Shown here: piece by piece, positions 1 to 38,300 of the stretch
Numbering within the stretch: the first letter of the stretch is position 1
How the letters are laid out: each line of letters opens with the position of its first letter
NCBI RefSeq assembly: GCF_032884065.1
Contig: NC_088881.1
Coordinates: 2,290,001 to 2,354,000 of the forward strand
Direction of reading: 5' to 3'
Origin: Artemia franciscana
Lineage: Eukaryota; Arthropoda; Branchiopoda; Anostraca; Artemiidae
Length of the DNA: 64,000 nt
The notes under the pieces: model-generated
What the model saw: only the letters and a program-made list of their open reading frames with translations
What the model was told of the DNA's origin: nothing
The model's database searches: none
Made by a program: the position numbers and the translations under genes

Positions 1-2525
<2,525 letters not shown>

Positions 2526-3446
2526 CTTGCAAATTTACCTTGTTCTGATTAAAAAAAAATAATAATAATAATAAATCATGACCAAAGTCCTGGAGCTGAT
2601 TGAAAAGCTAATTATGGCTGGTTTGTTGCTTTTAATTTCTTTATGTAAAATTCGTCCGAGTCACTACCGTCTCCGTCAATCGGTTCTACAGCACCATCTA
2701 CTACAAAAGTCTGCGTTTCTTTGTGAACCTCCATCCTATTCTGTCGTACGTCTGTTCCGCCAGAAAAAAATCGTGGCGGATTTGACGCAGCAGAGGGAAC
2801 CAGAGGTAAGACATTACGCTAAGTTATATTAGGCCTAGACAGATGTACCGTCTTCTTCCAGATTTTTACGAGCGTGCACGTACGACTGATCAGCTGGCTT
2901 TTATACACAAAAAGTAGCGTATCTTTGGCAAACTTTTTTAAATTTCTAAAACATGGACACTTAAAAAGAACAATTTCCTTAACAGCTTGAGACAGTTTAC
3001 TGAATGAGACGAAAAAATCTTTCTTTTATTTCACCCTTGTACAATAGTCAAAGGCTGATACCCTACAGTCAATGAACTTATGAATCTAAAGTTACTAATT
3101 ATGCGTTTACACAACGCCGTAGAATCACCGGCATAGGTTAAGACTTAACGGTGCGCTAAGTAATCTTAAAACAGACGTAGCGTTTTAACATTGTACACAT
3201 GCAACTGGTAGGCTGGCTTTTTATAGAAAAAATACAGTATTCTTGGCAAAATATTTTAAATTTCTAGAACATAGACTACTTTTGCTTGACTAAACGATCA
3301 AGTAGTAAGTTAAGATGTGCTAGTATGTAAAAATACCAAATTTAAACTGAAAACATTCCTACATACTGAGACAATGTTCCTAATATAAGAGTCAGCATAA
3401 AAACCGTTCAAAATGGGCGTTAACCTAGAAAGAAATCATTTCGAAA

Positions 3447-4456
3447 GTAGCACAAAATACGGTCATATTGATTGTAATGCCGTTTTTAGCTTAAAATGTA
3501 TAGCCAGCATAAATTATGCCTGTCTTAAATATATGGCCGAGATAAAACATGAATATAAAATATGAAAGCTGGCATAAAATACACCCATACTGAAAATACG
3601 ACCGATTTTTAGCTTGAAATATATGGCCGGCAAAAAAACATGAACATAACATATGAAAGTTATTATAAAATACACCCATATTGAATATATGGTTGATTTT
3701 AGCTTGAAATACACGGCCGGCAAAAACTATGAGCATAAAATATGAAATCTGGCGTAAAATAAGCCCATACTGAATATATGGCCGATTTTAGCTTGAAATA
3801 TATGGCCGGCAAAAAAATATGAGCATAAAATATGAAAGCTGGCATAAAATACGCCCATACTGAATATATGGTCGATTTTAGATTTTAATATATGGCAGGC
3901 AAAATCTATGAGCATAAAATACGCCCATACTGAATATATGGCCGATTTTAGATTTTAATATATGGCAGGCAAAACCTACGAGCATAAAATACGCCCATAC
4001 TGATTATATGGCCGAGTTTAGATTTTAATATATGGCGGACAAAAACTACGGGCGTAAAATATGAAATATGGCATAAAATACGCACATACTGAATATATTG
4101 TCGATTTTAATATGGCAGGCAAGAACTATGAGCGTAAAATATGAAATCTGGCATAAAATACGCCCATACTGAATATATGGCCGATTTTAGATTTTAATAT
4201 ATGGCAGGCAAAAACTACAAGCAGAAAATATGAAATCTGGCATAAAATACGCCGATACTGAATATATGGCCGATTTTAATATATGGCAGGCAAAAACTAT
4301 GAGCACAAAATATGAAATCTGGCATAAAATAAGCCCATACTGAATATATGGCCGATTTTAGCTTGAAATATAGGGCCGGCAAAAATATGACTATAAAATA
4401 TGGAAGCTGGCATAAAATAAACCCATATTGAATATACGTCCGTTTTAGCTTGAAAT
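3447..4456. repeat. Satellite-like tandem array, ~90-bp unit with shorter ~70-bp variants
   Basis: About a dozen head-to-tail degenerate copies. The full unit of about 90 bp contains the landmarks TGAATATATGGCCGATTTTAG, a second TATATGGCCGGC block and GGCATAAAATACGCCCATAC (each at most 20 bases per landmark read). A shorter variant of about 70 bp lacks the segment that includes TATGAAAGCTGG. Because parts of the unit resemble each other (ATATGGCCG appears twice), it probably arose from an older half-unit. Minus-strand open frames across it simply read through the repeat and show no known domain. Confidence 0.93.
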
Positions 4457-4914
4457 CGCTACGTCTGTCCGCCCCTTTACACAACAAAGTTTGTTTGTAA
4501 CTTAAGTCATGCCAAGAACACCGACTATGCTTAGAATTTTGACAACTTAAAGCAACATAACGGTATTTCTGCAACAATTAATAAATCTAAAAATTAAAAT
4601 AATAAATTCTTTCTAAAAAGTTTTCAGGCTTGATCTTAGCTTGAATTCCCATCTGCATTCCACATTTTTAATTTTGAATATTTTTGCTGATGATAATTAT
4701 GGAGATTTTGAACGATGATTATTGTGTATCATGGATTTTTACGTTAGCCTAGTGTAAAAGAATTTGCGTAAAAGTAAAACGTTATGCTTAAAGTAACTTT
4801 GCTTGATCACATTGCACAGAGAATTATGTACGTAGTGCGAAAGCTGTTTAATGCTTCTGTTAGAGAAGAAAACGACCGAAACTATGGGCCGTGCGAATGT
4901 CTTTTGTGGCTAAT

Positions 4915-5341
4915 TCACGAATGGCAATCTAATAAATGCAACCTAATAAAGAGCGAATCACGGCCCATAATAACCAAAAAACTAATAGACGCGTTTTAAT
5001 GAGAACTGGCTAGTGAAAAAAAATTGTCTGTTATGGCTAATTCATGAATGGTAACTATTACCTTCATGAGTCTTAACAGTAACAAGTTACTTAAAAACTA
5101 ATTATAGGAATTTCGATAAGAGTCTGAAACCCCTGTAGGATGGCGCCTGATCGAAATAAAAAGTTTACCAATGCAATCACCATGGCCAAAAACCCTCTAC
5201 AGGAAAATTAGTCCCCTGGCTTGAACAACAATGAAAATCACTTTAGCCTGAGTAGCGCTGATGTTTCCTGGTATTTTGTCCCATTGCTAGTGCGGCACTG
5301 GAGCATCATAGGGGGCTGTTTAAGGGCTGATTTGAAAGGAA
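4915..5341. repeat. Dispersed repeat family D1, copy a
   Basis: Shares ordered blocks with 19225-19640 and 35200-35930: AATCACGGCCCATA, a GCTAATTCATGAATGGTAAC-like block, a CCAATG..ATCACCATGG block, CCCCTGGCTTGA.CAACAATG, a GCACTGGAGCATCATAG block and AAGGGCTGATTTGAAAGGAAA. No coding capacity is visible. The family could be a SINE or a non-autonomous element; I cannot assign it. Confidence 0.75.
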
Positions 5342-5990
5342 ATTTATATATCTAGTGCTTTTTGAAACTAGCTGAACATTATATTTAAATGAAATAATTT
5401 TTTTTTTTCTGCATCTTCATATATTAGATGATGTTGTATTGGGTATGATGTTTTATTTGAGTAACATAAAACACTAGGCATGGCTTTCTTTCTTTTTTAC
5501 CTTGCACCTACGACGTACCTATTGTGGTACGTCATACCTATTGTGCTACGATGTTCCTATTGTGCTACGACGTACCGATTTATATATCTAGTGCTTTTTG
5601 AAACTAGCTGAACATTATATTCAAATGAAATACATTTTTTTTTACAAAAACTACATCTTCATATATTAGATGATGTTGTATTGGGTATGATGTTTTATTT
5701 GAGCAACATAAAACACTAAGCATGGCTTTCTTTCTTTTTTACCTTGCACCTAAGACGTATCTATTGTGGTACGACATACCTATTGTGCTACGACATACCT
5801 ATTGTGCGACGATGTTTCTATTGTGCTACGACGTACCTATTGTATTACGACGTACTGATTGTGCTACGACGTACCTGTTGTATTACGACATACCAATTTT
5901 GCTACGATGTATTTATTGGGTTACGACGTATCTATTGTGCTACGACGTACCTATTGTCCTACGAGGTACCTTGTGCTCCGACGTAACTAC
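5342..5990. repeat. Direct ~237-bp duplication ending in a 19-bp minisatellite
   Basis: The block beginning TTTATATATCTAGTGC at 5342 recurs at 5579 with the same order of landmarks (GAACATTATATT, CATCTTCATATATTAGATG, ACACTA.GCATGGC), so about 237 bp was duplicated head to tail. Both copies end in a minisatellite with a 19-bp unit close to TACGACGTACCTATTGTGC. The second run (about 5747-5990) holds roughly a dozen degenerate units. Nineteen is not a multiple of three, so long open frames here give periodic peptides in several frames and are not evidence of a gene. Confidence 0.9.
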
Positions 5991-6644
5991 CAGGTATGTC
6001 AGAGCCATGCAACTTAAAAATTTAAGATCAAACTTGCAGGTCCAATTTAATATAAATTTACAAATTTAAGATCTCATTTTGTGATTTGACATTAAACTTT
6101 GCAATTATAAAATAAGAGCTTAATGAATATGGTTTCTGAATGGCTCAGATCATAATTAAATGACATTTTTTTTTCAACAGCATTATCAGTATAAAATTAA
6201 CTACTGTTTTCCAGTGACTGCTGGGGAAAAAGAGTACTGAAAAAAACAAAACGGAGCGTATGCTCCATTCAATTCTATTTCATTTATGTTATATCAATTT
6301 GTATTATTCATAGTGTAACTATTAACGAGTAAATGTAATTATAAAAGACGTAATTATAAATGTAATTATATAATTAGAGTTCCAGTATTAGCTCCTCTAA
6401 TTATAAGCATTTTCGGGGATGAATTTGTTTTTGTCTGTCAGATTAGGTGGAATCCTACTAATGAGTAACATCTAATGAGTGGCAAAAAATTAAGAAAACT
6501 GGGAATTTGATTTTTAAGTCTTCTGGAGCTAGGAATTTGATTTTAAATAAATGTATCACTAAAAACCTGGAGATGCATTTATGCAATTTTTGGTAGTAGC
6601 AGGCGCCAAATGAAAAGAGGTGCCAAAAAAAAGCTGAAAACAGA

Positions 6645-6865
6645 TGGCACCAAACAGCTGAAAGAGGTACAGCCTTTTTTTTGAAGAAGTTGTCTTTGGG
6701 AATCAACAGATTGACAATGTTCGAATTTTTAAAATACAAAAAGCGTTGTCAAATTTCACTAATTAGTTTTGTCTATTTATTTTCATGCTTCAATGTGGCA
6801 ACACTGTCAAAAATAGGATATAACCCTAAAAACTTCATAGCATTGAAACAACTATCAGAAAAAAC
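6645..6865. repeat. Dispersed repeat family D2, copy a
   Basis: Co-linear with 9675-9895: both carry TGGCACCAAACAG, a GTTGTCTTT block, a TTGACAATGTT/TTGTCAACGTT block, a GCGTTG.CA.ATT block, TTTGTCTATTTATT-like sequence, CGGCAACA/TGGCAACA, and AAAACTTCATAG. It holds no recognisable protein. Confidence 0.75.
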
Positions 6866-7216
6866 AATAGCCGTCTTGTATGATATACCCTCTATCTAAT
6901 TGGTATGTTGGATTTTTCTGTAATTTTGGGATCAAAATATTATGAATATATAATTGTTTATTAACAAAATTATGGGAATCCCAAAATTATGAAAAATCTA
7001 AGGTTCTAATTAGATGAAGAATATTAGGTAGGGGGCACGGTTTTGAGATATGAGTACGCCTAAGATGAGCCTATGGGACATAAAACGTTTTTATTTTGAG
7101 GTCCTTGGTACTTCATGGTCAAGTTGTCCTGTTAAATCAAGGTCAAGTTGTCCTTGTCCTTGATACATTTTGAACTTCTTCTATTTGTACTACCTATCTT
7201 CTTTTCTTTTTTTTAC

Positions 7217-31679
<24,463 letters not shown>

Positions 31680-32374
31680 GACTATGCAATATTGAGGCAG
31701 GTTTCCTTTTTTTGAAATTATGGCGATTTATTTTAATTATCTTCTTCTAAAACTTTTTGTCCGGCGTAGAGTTTTCGCCGTTTTCTGAAAAACGAGTAAC
31801 CAGGCAGACGTCTACATTACTAATGAAGATTGCTACATGTCCCGCCTTTTCCCATTCTCCAGTTTCTGTCCAGTTTTCTGATTGTCAAGCTGGTAAATAT
31901 TTCGCTGTACATATTAATGACTTACAAATTAAGTGAACATACCACTCAATGTCTTTTTGTACCCCCTTTCCAAATATAATAATCACTTTTGCTGCAAATG
32001 AATTTTCCCCCCACCCCCATATAGACCAATTCAAGGTATATATTTGCACCTGGGGGGATTAGAGATCAAAATTCCCTCTCATTTGCATCATAATTAAATT
32101 TCAACCACCCTCCTAATGTGCAAATGTGTACCCTGAATTGATATATGCAAGGGTGGGGCTTAGAATTTATTTGTAGCAAAAGTGATTATTATATTTCGAA
32201 AGAGCATAAAAAAGGGCAGAAAACTGTAGTATGTTAACTTTATTCGTAATTCAACAATATGAACAACGAAATATTTACCGTCACGTTTCTGTGGCGGCGA
32301 GCCAAAAGCGGCTAAGTCATCTTTTTCACATTTTTTAAGAAAGAAAACTTAAGTGTTGAACTCTTTTCATCAGA
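31680..32374. other. Upstream region of NUBP1, promoter presumed
   Basis: The NUBP1 5' UTR and promoter must start here on the minus strand. I see no clear TATA box or initiator that I would call. Two copies of a CCAATTCAAGGTATA/CCTGAATTGATATA-like block in opposite orientation occur at about 32020-32140, probably repeat-derived. Confidence 0.35.
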
Positions 32375-32803
32375 TCAGTAAATTGCAAGGGGGAAAATGA
32401 GAGATACCATCTTAATTTGGTTTTTCATGATGGACGAAATGAACTTTTTTAAATCTGCATAAATGAAAGGACTTAGAAGATGCGGGACTAATCCCATTTT
32501 GGTATGTCGCTTTTCTGAGGTTTTTACATAAAACTCACATATCTTAGCCAAAATTGGACTTGGTGTTTTTAACTCATTTTTATCATAAAACGCCAAAGGT
32601 TTCTCTTTCAAGATTTCAATTAGTGAGGAAATCTTTTTTTTTTTACCATTTCTGTAACTTTTTTGAAGCCTTTTTTTTTAAATTCCCATAGCTCCTTATC
32701 GAAATTTATTGCTTCATAAAGCTCCCAGAAAATGGAACAGTCCATCTTCACTTCTTGATTTTTAGTATTCCAGCCAAATATATTGGCATTTTTTGTGCCC
32801 TAC
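32375..32803 (-). CDS. Possible last exon of an unidentified upstream gene
   Basis: On the minus strand an acceptor-like TTGGTAG at about 32804 is followed by some 142 open codons ending at a stop at 32375. The translation includes GTKNANIFGWNTKNQEVKMD, FWELYEAINFDKELWEFKKK, a LAFYDKNELKTPSPILAKIC stretch and TKMGLVPHLLSPFIYADLKK. Composition is protein-like (mixed hydrophobic and charged, aromatic-rich), unlike the surrounding AT-rich noise, but I recognise no family. The run of about eleven A residues at 32630-32640 must be read as given for the frame to hold. It has the same orientation as NUBP1, ending about 0.7 kb upstream of it. It could equally be an unrecognised transposon fragment. 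Confidence 0.35.
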
Positions 32804-35199
32804 CAAGAAACGGAAAAATGGAATGGTATTAGCAGTCTACATAACCCAGTTTCTTAGAAAATGCTGAAAGTGAACGCAGCTTATTCACCCAAATGAATCG
32901 AATCAGAACTTCATTATGGTTTGTCTAGACGCATAGGAAAAACCAATCGGTACGAGGGGAAAAGTGTTCAAACGATAGATGCAATTTTTTTCTAACAAAC
33001 ATAGATAACATGCACTTGTACGCACCAAGCCTCTAAGCCAAATGTATTTGTCACCAACTATCTTCCTCTGTTATGTTAATTTTACACAAAGCATTACTTA
33101 TTTTGAATAAGAACCGTTGGTTCTGGATAAACCCCCCCCAGATCTCTAACTTTTTCGTACTTTACAACTGACATGCTTTCCACTTTCAAAAATGCTTGCC
33201 TTGCTCAGTTTGCTCGACAACGCACGAAAAAGGGATTGGTGCCATACGCAAACTAAAAAAAATTCCTAGTCCTAAAACCAATCTATGATATGGGAAAAAC
33301 GATCAGTTGTCCCATGATACCGATTGGTTTTGAGCGTTTCCCCATACGTCTGAACGGGTTATTATTGTACAAAGTTAACCTATAACTTAAAAGGAAGAGG
33401 GTAGAGTTTCAAACTATGCTAAAATAAAGTATTCATTTTTTATTATAATATGTGTCAGTATTAATTAATTTATATCAACTTATAAAACAAAGGGACATTA
33501 ATAATAAAAAGTTAGAGAGTATTTCAAAGCTAATCAAAGTTTTCATGGTTTCGAGATCCATCACAAACTAGTAAAGAACGAGATCTATGACCAGTGACAT
33601 CCAAATGATGTTCTTCAGTGACAACCAACAGAAATCTATCGTAGGGGAAAGCTCAGGAATAGACTACGGCACAACTGCCAGACTGACCTACGCAACCTTA
33701 AAACTTTAAGCCAACCCTAGTGGGAGGATGTGGTGGTTGTAGCAAATCAAAAAAATGATTTGAGGTTCTTTTCGATGCCCTGGTGGCAGAGGTGGTAGTA
33801 AAGTTCAAGATAAGGTCGCTGTGACATTCGCGCTCTTCTGCACGTAAGTTTTCAATCTCTGTATGCCTATTGCACTCCTTTGTCTATAGGACTGTGCACC
33901 CTTAAAGGAGTAGCAACCTCTAGATTCTTATACCATAATCTGCGCAGCAGTATAGATTTAGTAAAGAGTGATTTGTCTCCCACGTTTTTTCTCGGCTCAC
34001 CCTATAATCTTTAGTGACCATACGCGCAAAACAACTCGCGTATGAATTAATGGATTCCGAAGTTCAATATTATTTTTTGGAAGAGACGTTAAAGTATTCA
34101 GGTGACATTTATATTTTTTTTATAGATAGCCGCTTGGGTAAAAGTGATAGCAACAAAAAAAAATCTGAAAAAATTGTCTTTTGTTATAGTGCAGCCGCTA
34201 TTTACAGCATATTTCGCTATTTCTTAGGTTCTTGCTAAGAAATTATTAGATTTTTGCAGTGTGTGATATATATCATGGTTGCACAATCCACTGGGTCATA
34301 TATGACACTATCAATATACTATAAAGATGTTTGTTTTTTCTGAAAAGAGATTGCTTTAAAGAACAAACTAGGCTTGAAAAAATAATTTTGCAAGTTTTGA
34401 GTTTTTTTTTATTAGATGTACCATTTACAAAATTTTGAGAGATTAACAATTTCAGTTTGGATTTACCCATTGAAAAAAAAAATCAGATATAAAATCGGAG
34501 ACAAATGACATAACTGCAAATAACATTCAGCTGTTATACCTTGGTCATCTTTTTCGGTTACAGATTGCAAATTTCCTTAGTTTGTGTACCTATTGTTGGT
34601 TCCTGATATGCATTTTAGAAAACACAAGCAATAAAAGATATTGCGCCACATCAAAGTAGTATTTTCTGCCATTTTTCTGCCACAAATATTACCAAGGCTG
34701 GAAGGCTAAAACAAGAGACTCCTTCAAATTCAAAGGGTGGGAGACAGCGCCCTCCCCGTGCCCTCAGATGACGGGCTTATGTGTCAGCAGGAGACAGAAA
34801 AAATAGAGAAAACATTCTCATCTTTTCCAGATTTCCCAAAAAACGTTTTCATAATTAGTGTTTTCTATTATGCGTCTATAGCACAATTGTTAGATCTCAA
34901 TCTGCTGTGAATTTGAAAAGAAACTTTATTTTACTAGGCATTTTTTTTTTATTTGTGTTTAATGTTCAATCACTAAGCGAAATGGTACAAACACAAGAAT
35001 ACCGTGGAGCGGCTACGGCATCCATGGGGTTAATACTGGGACTTCAACCTGTAGAATTTTCTTTAGGCTCTTCTATAAATCTGTGTCAGACTGCAGATTG
35101 GTTGTCAATGCATAAACAGGCAAATGGGAAAATAAAAGCCAACTTGAAGTCTACAATTCAATGATGCGTGGCTGCAAAGAGCTGCATATGCCTAAGGCT
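32804..35199. other. No gene recognised
   Basis: AT-rich sequence without homology I can see. A run near 33955-34010 (TTTAGTAAAGAGTGATTTG) resembles 40316-40345, so part may be an old dispersed repeat. Open frames here start on non-ATG codons and show no domain; one near 34907 has a hydrophobic leader, which in AT-rich DNA is expected by chance. Confidence 0.4.
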
Positions 35200-35930
35200 G
35201 GCATAATCCAAATAATTAGACCTAAGAGACAGTACAAGATTACCATCATGGTTGCAGATACCACTGCAACCTAGTTAAGAGCAAGCATCAGCCCATAGTA
35301 GCCAAAACTTTAAAACGCATTTTAAAAACAACCGGCTGCGATGAAAAAATTGCTATATATAGCTGATTCAGAAATGGTAACTATTATATCGAATAGTTTT
35401 AACAGTAAAATAGCCTTTAGCTATAAATAGGTGTCTGATCGAAAAAAAAGTATACCATTGGGATTGCCATGGGCCAAAACCTGATTCAAGAAACTTACAG
35501 CCCCCTGACTTGACCAACGAGTAAAATCATTTTTTTTCATGGCTAGTACTGCTGTTTCCTCCGTTTTTTCTTCTTCGCTTCTAGTAAGGCACTGGAACGT
35601 CAGAGACAGGGGCATAGCTCCAGCATTTTATTTGGGGGTGCAAGAAGGGTCTCCATTCATAGAGCCAAGGGGCATTAGTTACAGAATAATTTTTTCTCCA
35701 AATTATTAGGGGCAACTACCTCTTGCCCCCTCCCTTGAAATTACAGCACTGATTAGAGGCAGCTATTTAAGGGCTCATTTGAAAGGAAATCATGGTTGTA
35801 GTGGTAGCTGCAATTTAGTAAAGGGCTAATCACGGCCCATAGTAACCAAAAAAAACGCGCTTAAAAAACCTGGCAAGGGAGAACAGATTGCCATTTCTAG
35901 TTGATTCAGGAATGGTATAAGATAGGAATG
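35200..35930. repeat. Dispersed repeat family D1, copies c and d
   Basis: Copy c (about 35200-35800) has GCTGATTCAGAAATGGTAAC, a TACCATTGGGATTGCCATGG block, CCCCCTGACTTGACCAACG, a GGCACTGGAACGTCAGAG block and AAGGGCTCATTTGAAAGG, in the same order as copy a. A second, shorter copy d starts near 35820 with CTAATCACGGCCCATAGTAA and ends with GATTCAGGAATGGTA. The two are in direct orientation. Confidence 0.75.
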
Positions 35931-37019
35931 TATTTAACACACTACAATGGTAACGACACTGTCTCTCTGCAACGGAGGATATTAGTTCAAAGTCCTGTGG
36001 GATTGACCTCAGCTTGGTAATATGCGACCCATATTTTGAACTCAGCAGCAGAAACCTACTACTGGCCCTGGAATTTGATTCCGGTAATGAGACTATATGA
36101 AAGTGTCTCAAAAATAATTCAAACAAGTAGAAAAAAGACAGATAATAATTGAAACAAGAGATAAATATTGATAAGCAAATTAAAAAAAAAAAAAAAGAGA
36201 AGCGAGAATGGGGTTTAATAAGGCCAACGAAAATACTGGATGAAAAAATACGTATATTTCGAATGGATATTTGTTTCTTTTGTGATGGTAGGCCACAAAA
36301 TTATAAACATAGTAACTAAACCTTCAACTGTGCTTTTCAAGACAATCGGGTAACACTTGGTAAGACATTATACCCTTTCCAAACCCTTTTGAAACTAAGA
36401 AAAGAGAAACGAATACAGATACAACACAGTAACAAATACTGAAAAATAATTAGTAATAATGAAGTGAAGGAATACAGCAACTCAGATATAGGAACAAACA
36501 CTGGAACTAGCACAGAAAAAAGAGCATAGGAGTATCAAAATACAGGAGCAAATTTAGACACACAAGCAACAGAGAACACAGGGGCAGACGCACAAACTAT
36601 CACAGGAATAAACCCTACAACAAACACAAAACAGAACAGAGGAACGAGCACATAACAAAACAAAAATTTGTCCTGTCACAACTATTAGTCATAACATGGC
36701 AATATCTTTACTTGGTTCCAGCCAATATGTAAATATATCTAATATGTAAATATGGTTGCTAAAAATAATTAAATAGGATCTACTTCAGGCAGTATCAGAG
36801 TACCCTTTTTTTGCCAACCCGGCTGTAGCTGCCCTTCACAGACTCTAGAATTTGATTTGAGTGATGATATTTTTACGAAAGTGTCTACGTAATAACGTAA
36901 TGAAGAAGAAGAAGAAAGAGAAGGGGTCTCGTTCGATTACAAGTTGGAATATCTTCTGCCTTTATTAAGAAACGGAAGCAATATTCCCTGAAAAATACTC
37001 CGTATTGACAACAGAATAA
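35931..37019. other. No gene recognised
   Basis: A-rich DNA with repeated CACA/ACAG-type words near 36480-36660 (ACAGGAGCAAA, ACAGGGGCAGA, ACAGAGGAACGA), suggesting a decayed short tandem repeat. Nothing else seen. Confidence 0.4.
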
Positions 37020-37490
37020 TTGAAAAAGAGGTATACAGCTAGAAAAGGGGACTGGCTCAAAACTTTTAAGGATCGATCCTTGGACCGAGAAGAAGACACT
37101 TATGGTTGGGATGGTGAAAGTGTTTTTTTACGGGCCCGTAAATGGACAAAAAAAGTAAATGGCAATACTACGTATTGAGTGCAGGATAATTGAAAAAGAG
37201 GTGTACGGCTAGAAAAGGGGATTGGCTCAAAACTTACAAGTATTGTTCCTTGGACCGAGAAGAAGACACATATGGTTGGGATGGTGAATATGTTATTGGG
37301 CCCGTAAATGGACAAAAAAGTAAATGGCAATACTTCGTATTGAGTACAGAATACTTGAAAAAGAGGTGTAGGGCTAGAAAAGGGAATTGGCTCAAAACTT
37401 TCAAGGACTGTTCCTCGGACCGAGAAGAAGGCACATATGGTTGGGATGGTGAATGTGTTATTGGGCCTGTAAATGGACAAAAAGCCTAAA
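37020..37490 (+). repeat. 165-bp tandem repeat that stays open in one frame
   Basis: Three head-to-tail units, starting with AGAAAAGGG near 37041, 37211 and 37376. The last spacing is 165 bp, exactly 55 codons; the first is about 170. From about 37190 to 37489 one plus-strand frame is open through two units. It repeats RARKGNWLKTFKDCS, a DREEGTYGWDGE block and IGPVNGQK, and then stops. I recognise no domain. The repeat could be a fragment of a repetitive protein gene or just a satellite whose unit happens to lack stops. Confidence 0.8.
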
Positions 37491-37559
37491 ATAGCTCAAC
37501 AACGTGGGTTAATAGCTTGATGATATGAATGTATAGCTTAGATTTTCAAGGGAGTACTC

Positions 37560-38300
37560 ACTGATTCCCGAGAGCAGCCTGAAAACACCTGAGCAAATAC
37601 TAAAGACGAAGAGGGATAGCTTTGAGACAAAGGGGAGTGGCTACTTGTAGTCACTAGTAGAGTCAGTTAGTGACACTGGTGAACACTTGGGAATTCTTGG
37701 AGAATGAGAAGGAGAGCAGGCGCGATGGGATATTTAGGTGAAGTTGGAGCATAGCTGGAAAGACTTGGATTATATGAATGAGATACTAGGGAATAGTTTT
37801 ACAATGTGGGTATATAGCTTGATGATGTGGGCGCATTGTCTGATTTGCATGGAATAGCAAGACAATGTCTGACAGTAGCATGGAGACACATGCGAATTGG
37901 CTGGAAATGAGGGGATTAGCCTAGAAAAAGAGGAGTATCTAGGTGATGTTAAGGAATTGCTAGACATGGTTAGTGATTATAATGGAGAAAGTTTTAAATA
38001 GCTTGGAGAAGTCACTCAATATCCTGGGCTTATAAGGCCATAGTTTGGAGAAATAGGCAGAAAAGGAGAGGTTTTTGGGTTTTAACGTGAAGAAATGGGC
38101 CAATAAGAAGGACTCAAAAAAGGGAAGTAGGTAGGTGATGTTGGAGAATAGCCAAGTATGGTGGAGAGTAACTTGGAGAAAGATTTAAGAAGCTTGAAGA
38201 GGTCTGACGAATAGCCTTGGGCTCATAGGACTGTTTTTCGGAAAAGTAAATGCATTAGTAGAATTTGTTGGATTTTAAGTTGAAGAAATGGGCAAATAAC
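37560..38300. repeat. Degenerate ~190-bp tandem repeat
   Basis: Similar blocks recur near 37740, 37930 and 38120: TAGGTGA.GTT..GA, GA.TA...GGAGA..GTTT.A.TAGCTTGGAGAAG and CTGGGCTTATAAGGCC/TTGGGCTCATAGGAC. Similarity is low, indicating an old array. No coding frame supported. Confidence 0.6.

Noticed and set aside
3491-4577. Several minus-strand open frames with repeated GHIF..MGVFYA peptides
   Set aside because: They follow the satellite period and change frame with unit length; there is no start context or domain.
4540-4580. Candidate NUBP1 last exon after TTGTTGCAG on the minus strand (EIPLCC...)
   Set aside because: Phase fits but the peptide does not resemble the conserved NUBP1 C terminus, and several other AG sites fit equally well.
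5722-6069. Repeating YLLCYDVPIVLR peptide in overlapping frames
   Set aside because: It is an artefact of a 19-bp minisatellite read in three frames.
34907-35164. 85-codon frame with a signal-peptide-like start
   Set aside because: It begins at GTG and not ATG, and hydrophobic leaders are common by chance in T-rich DNA; no homology seen.
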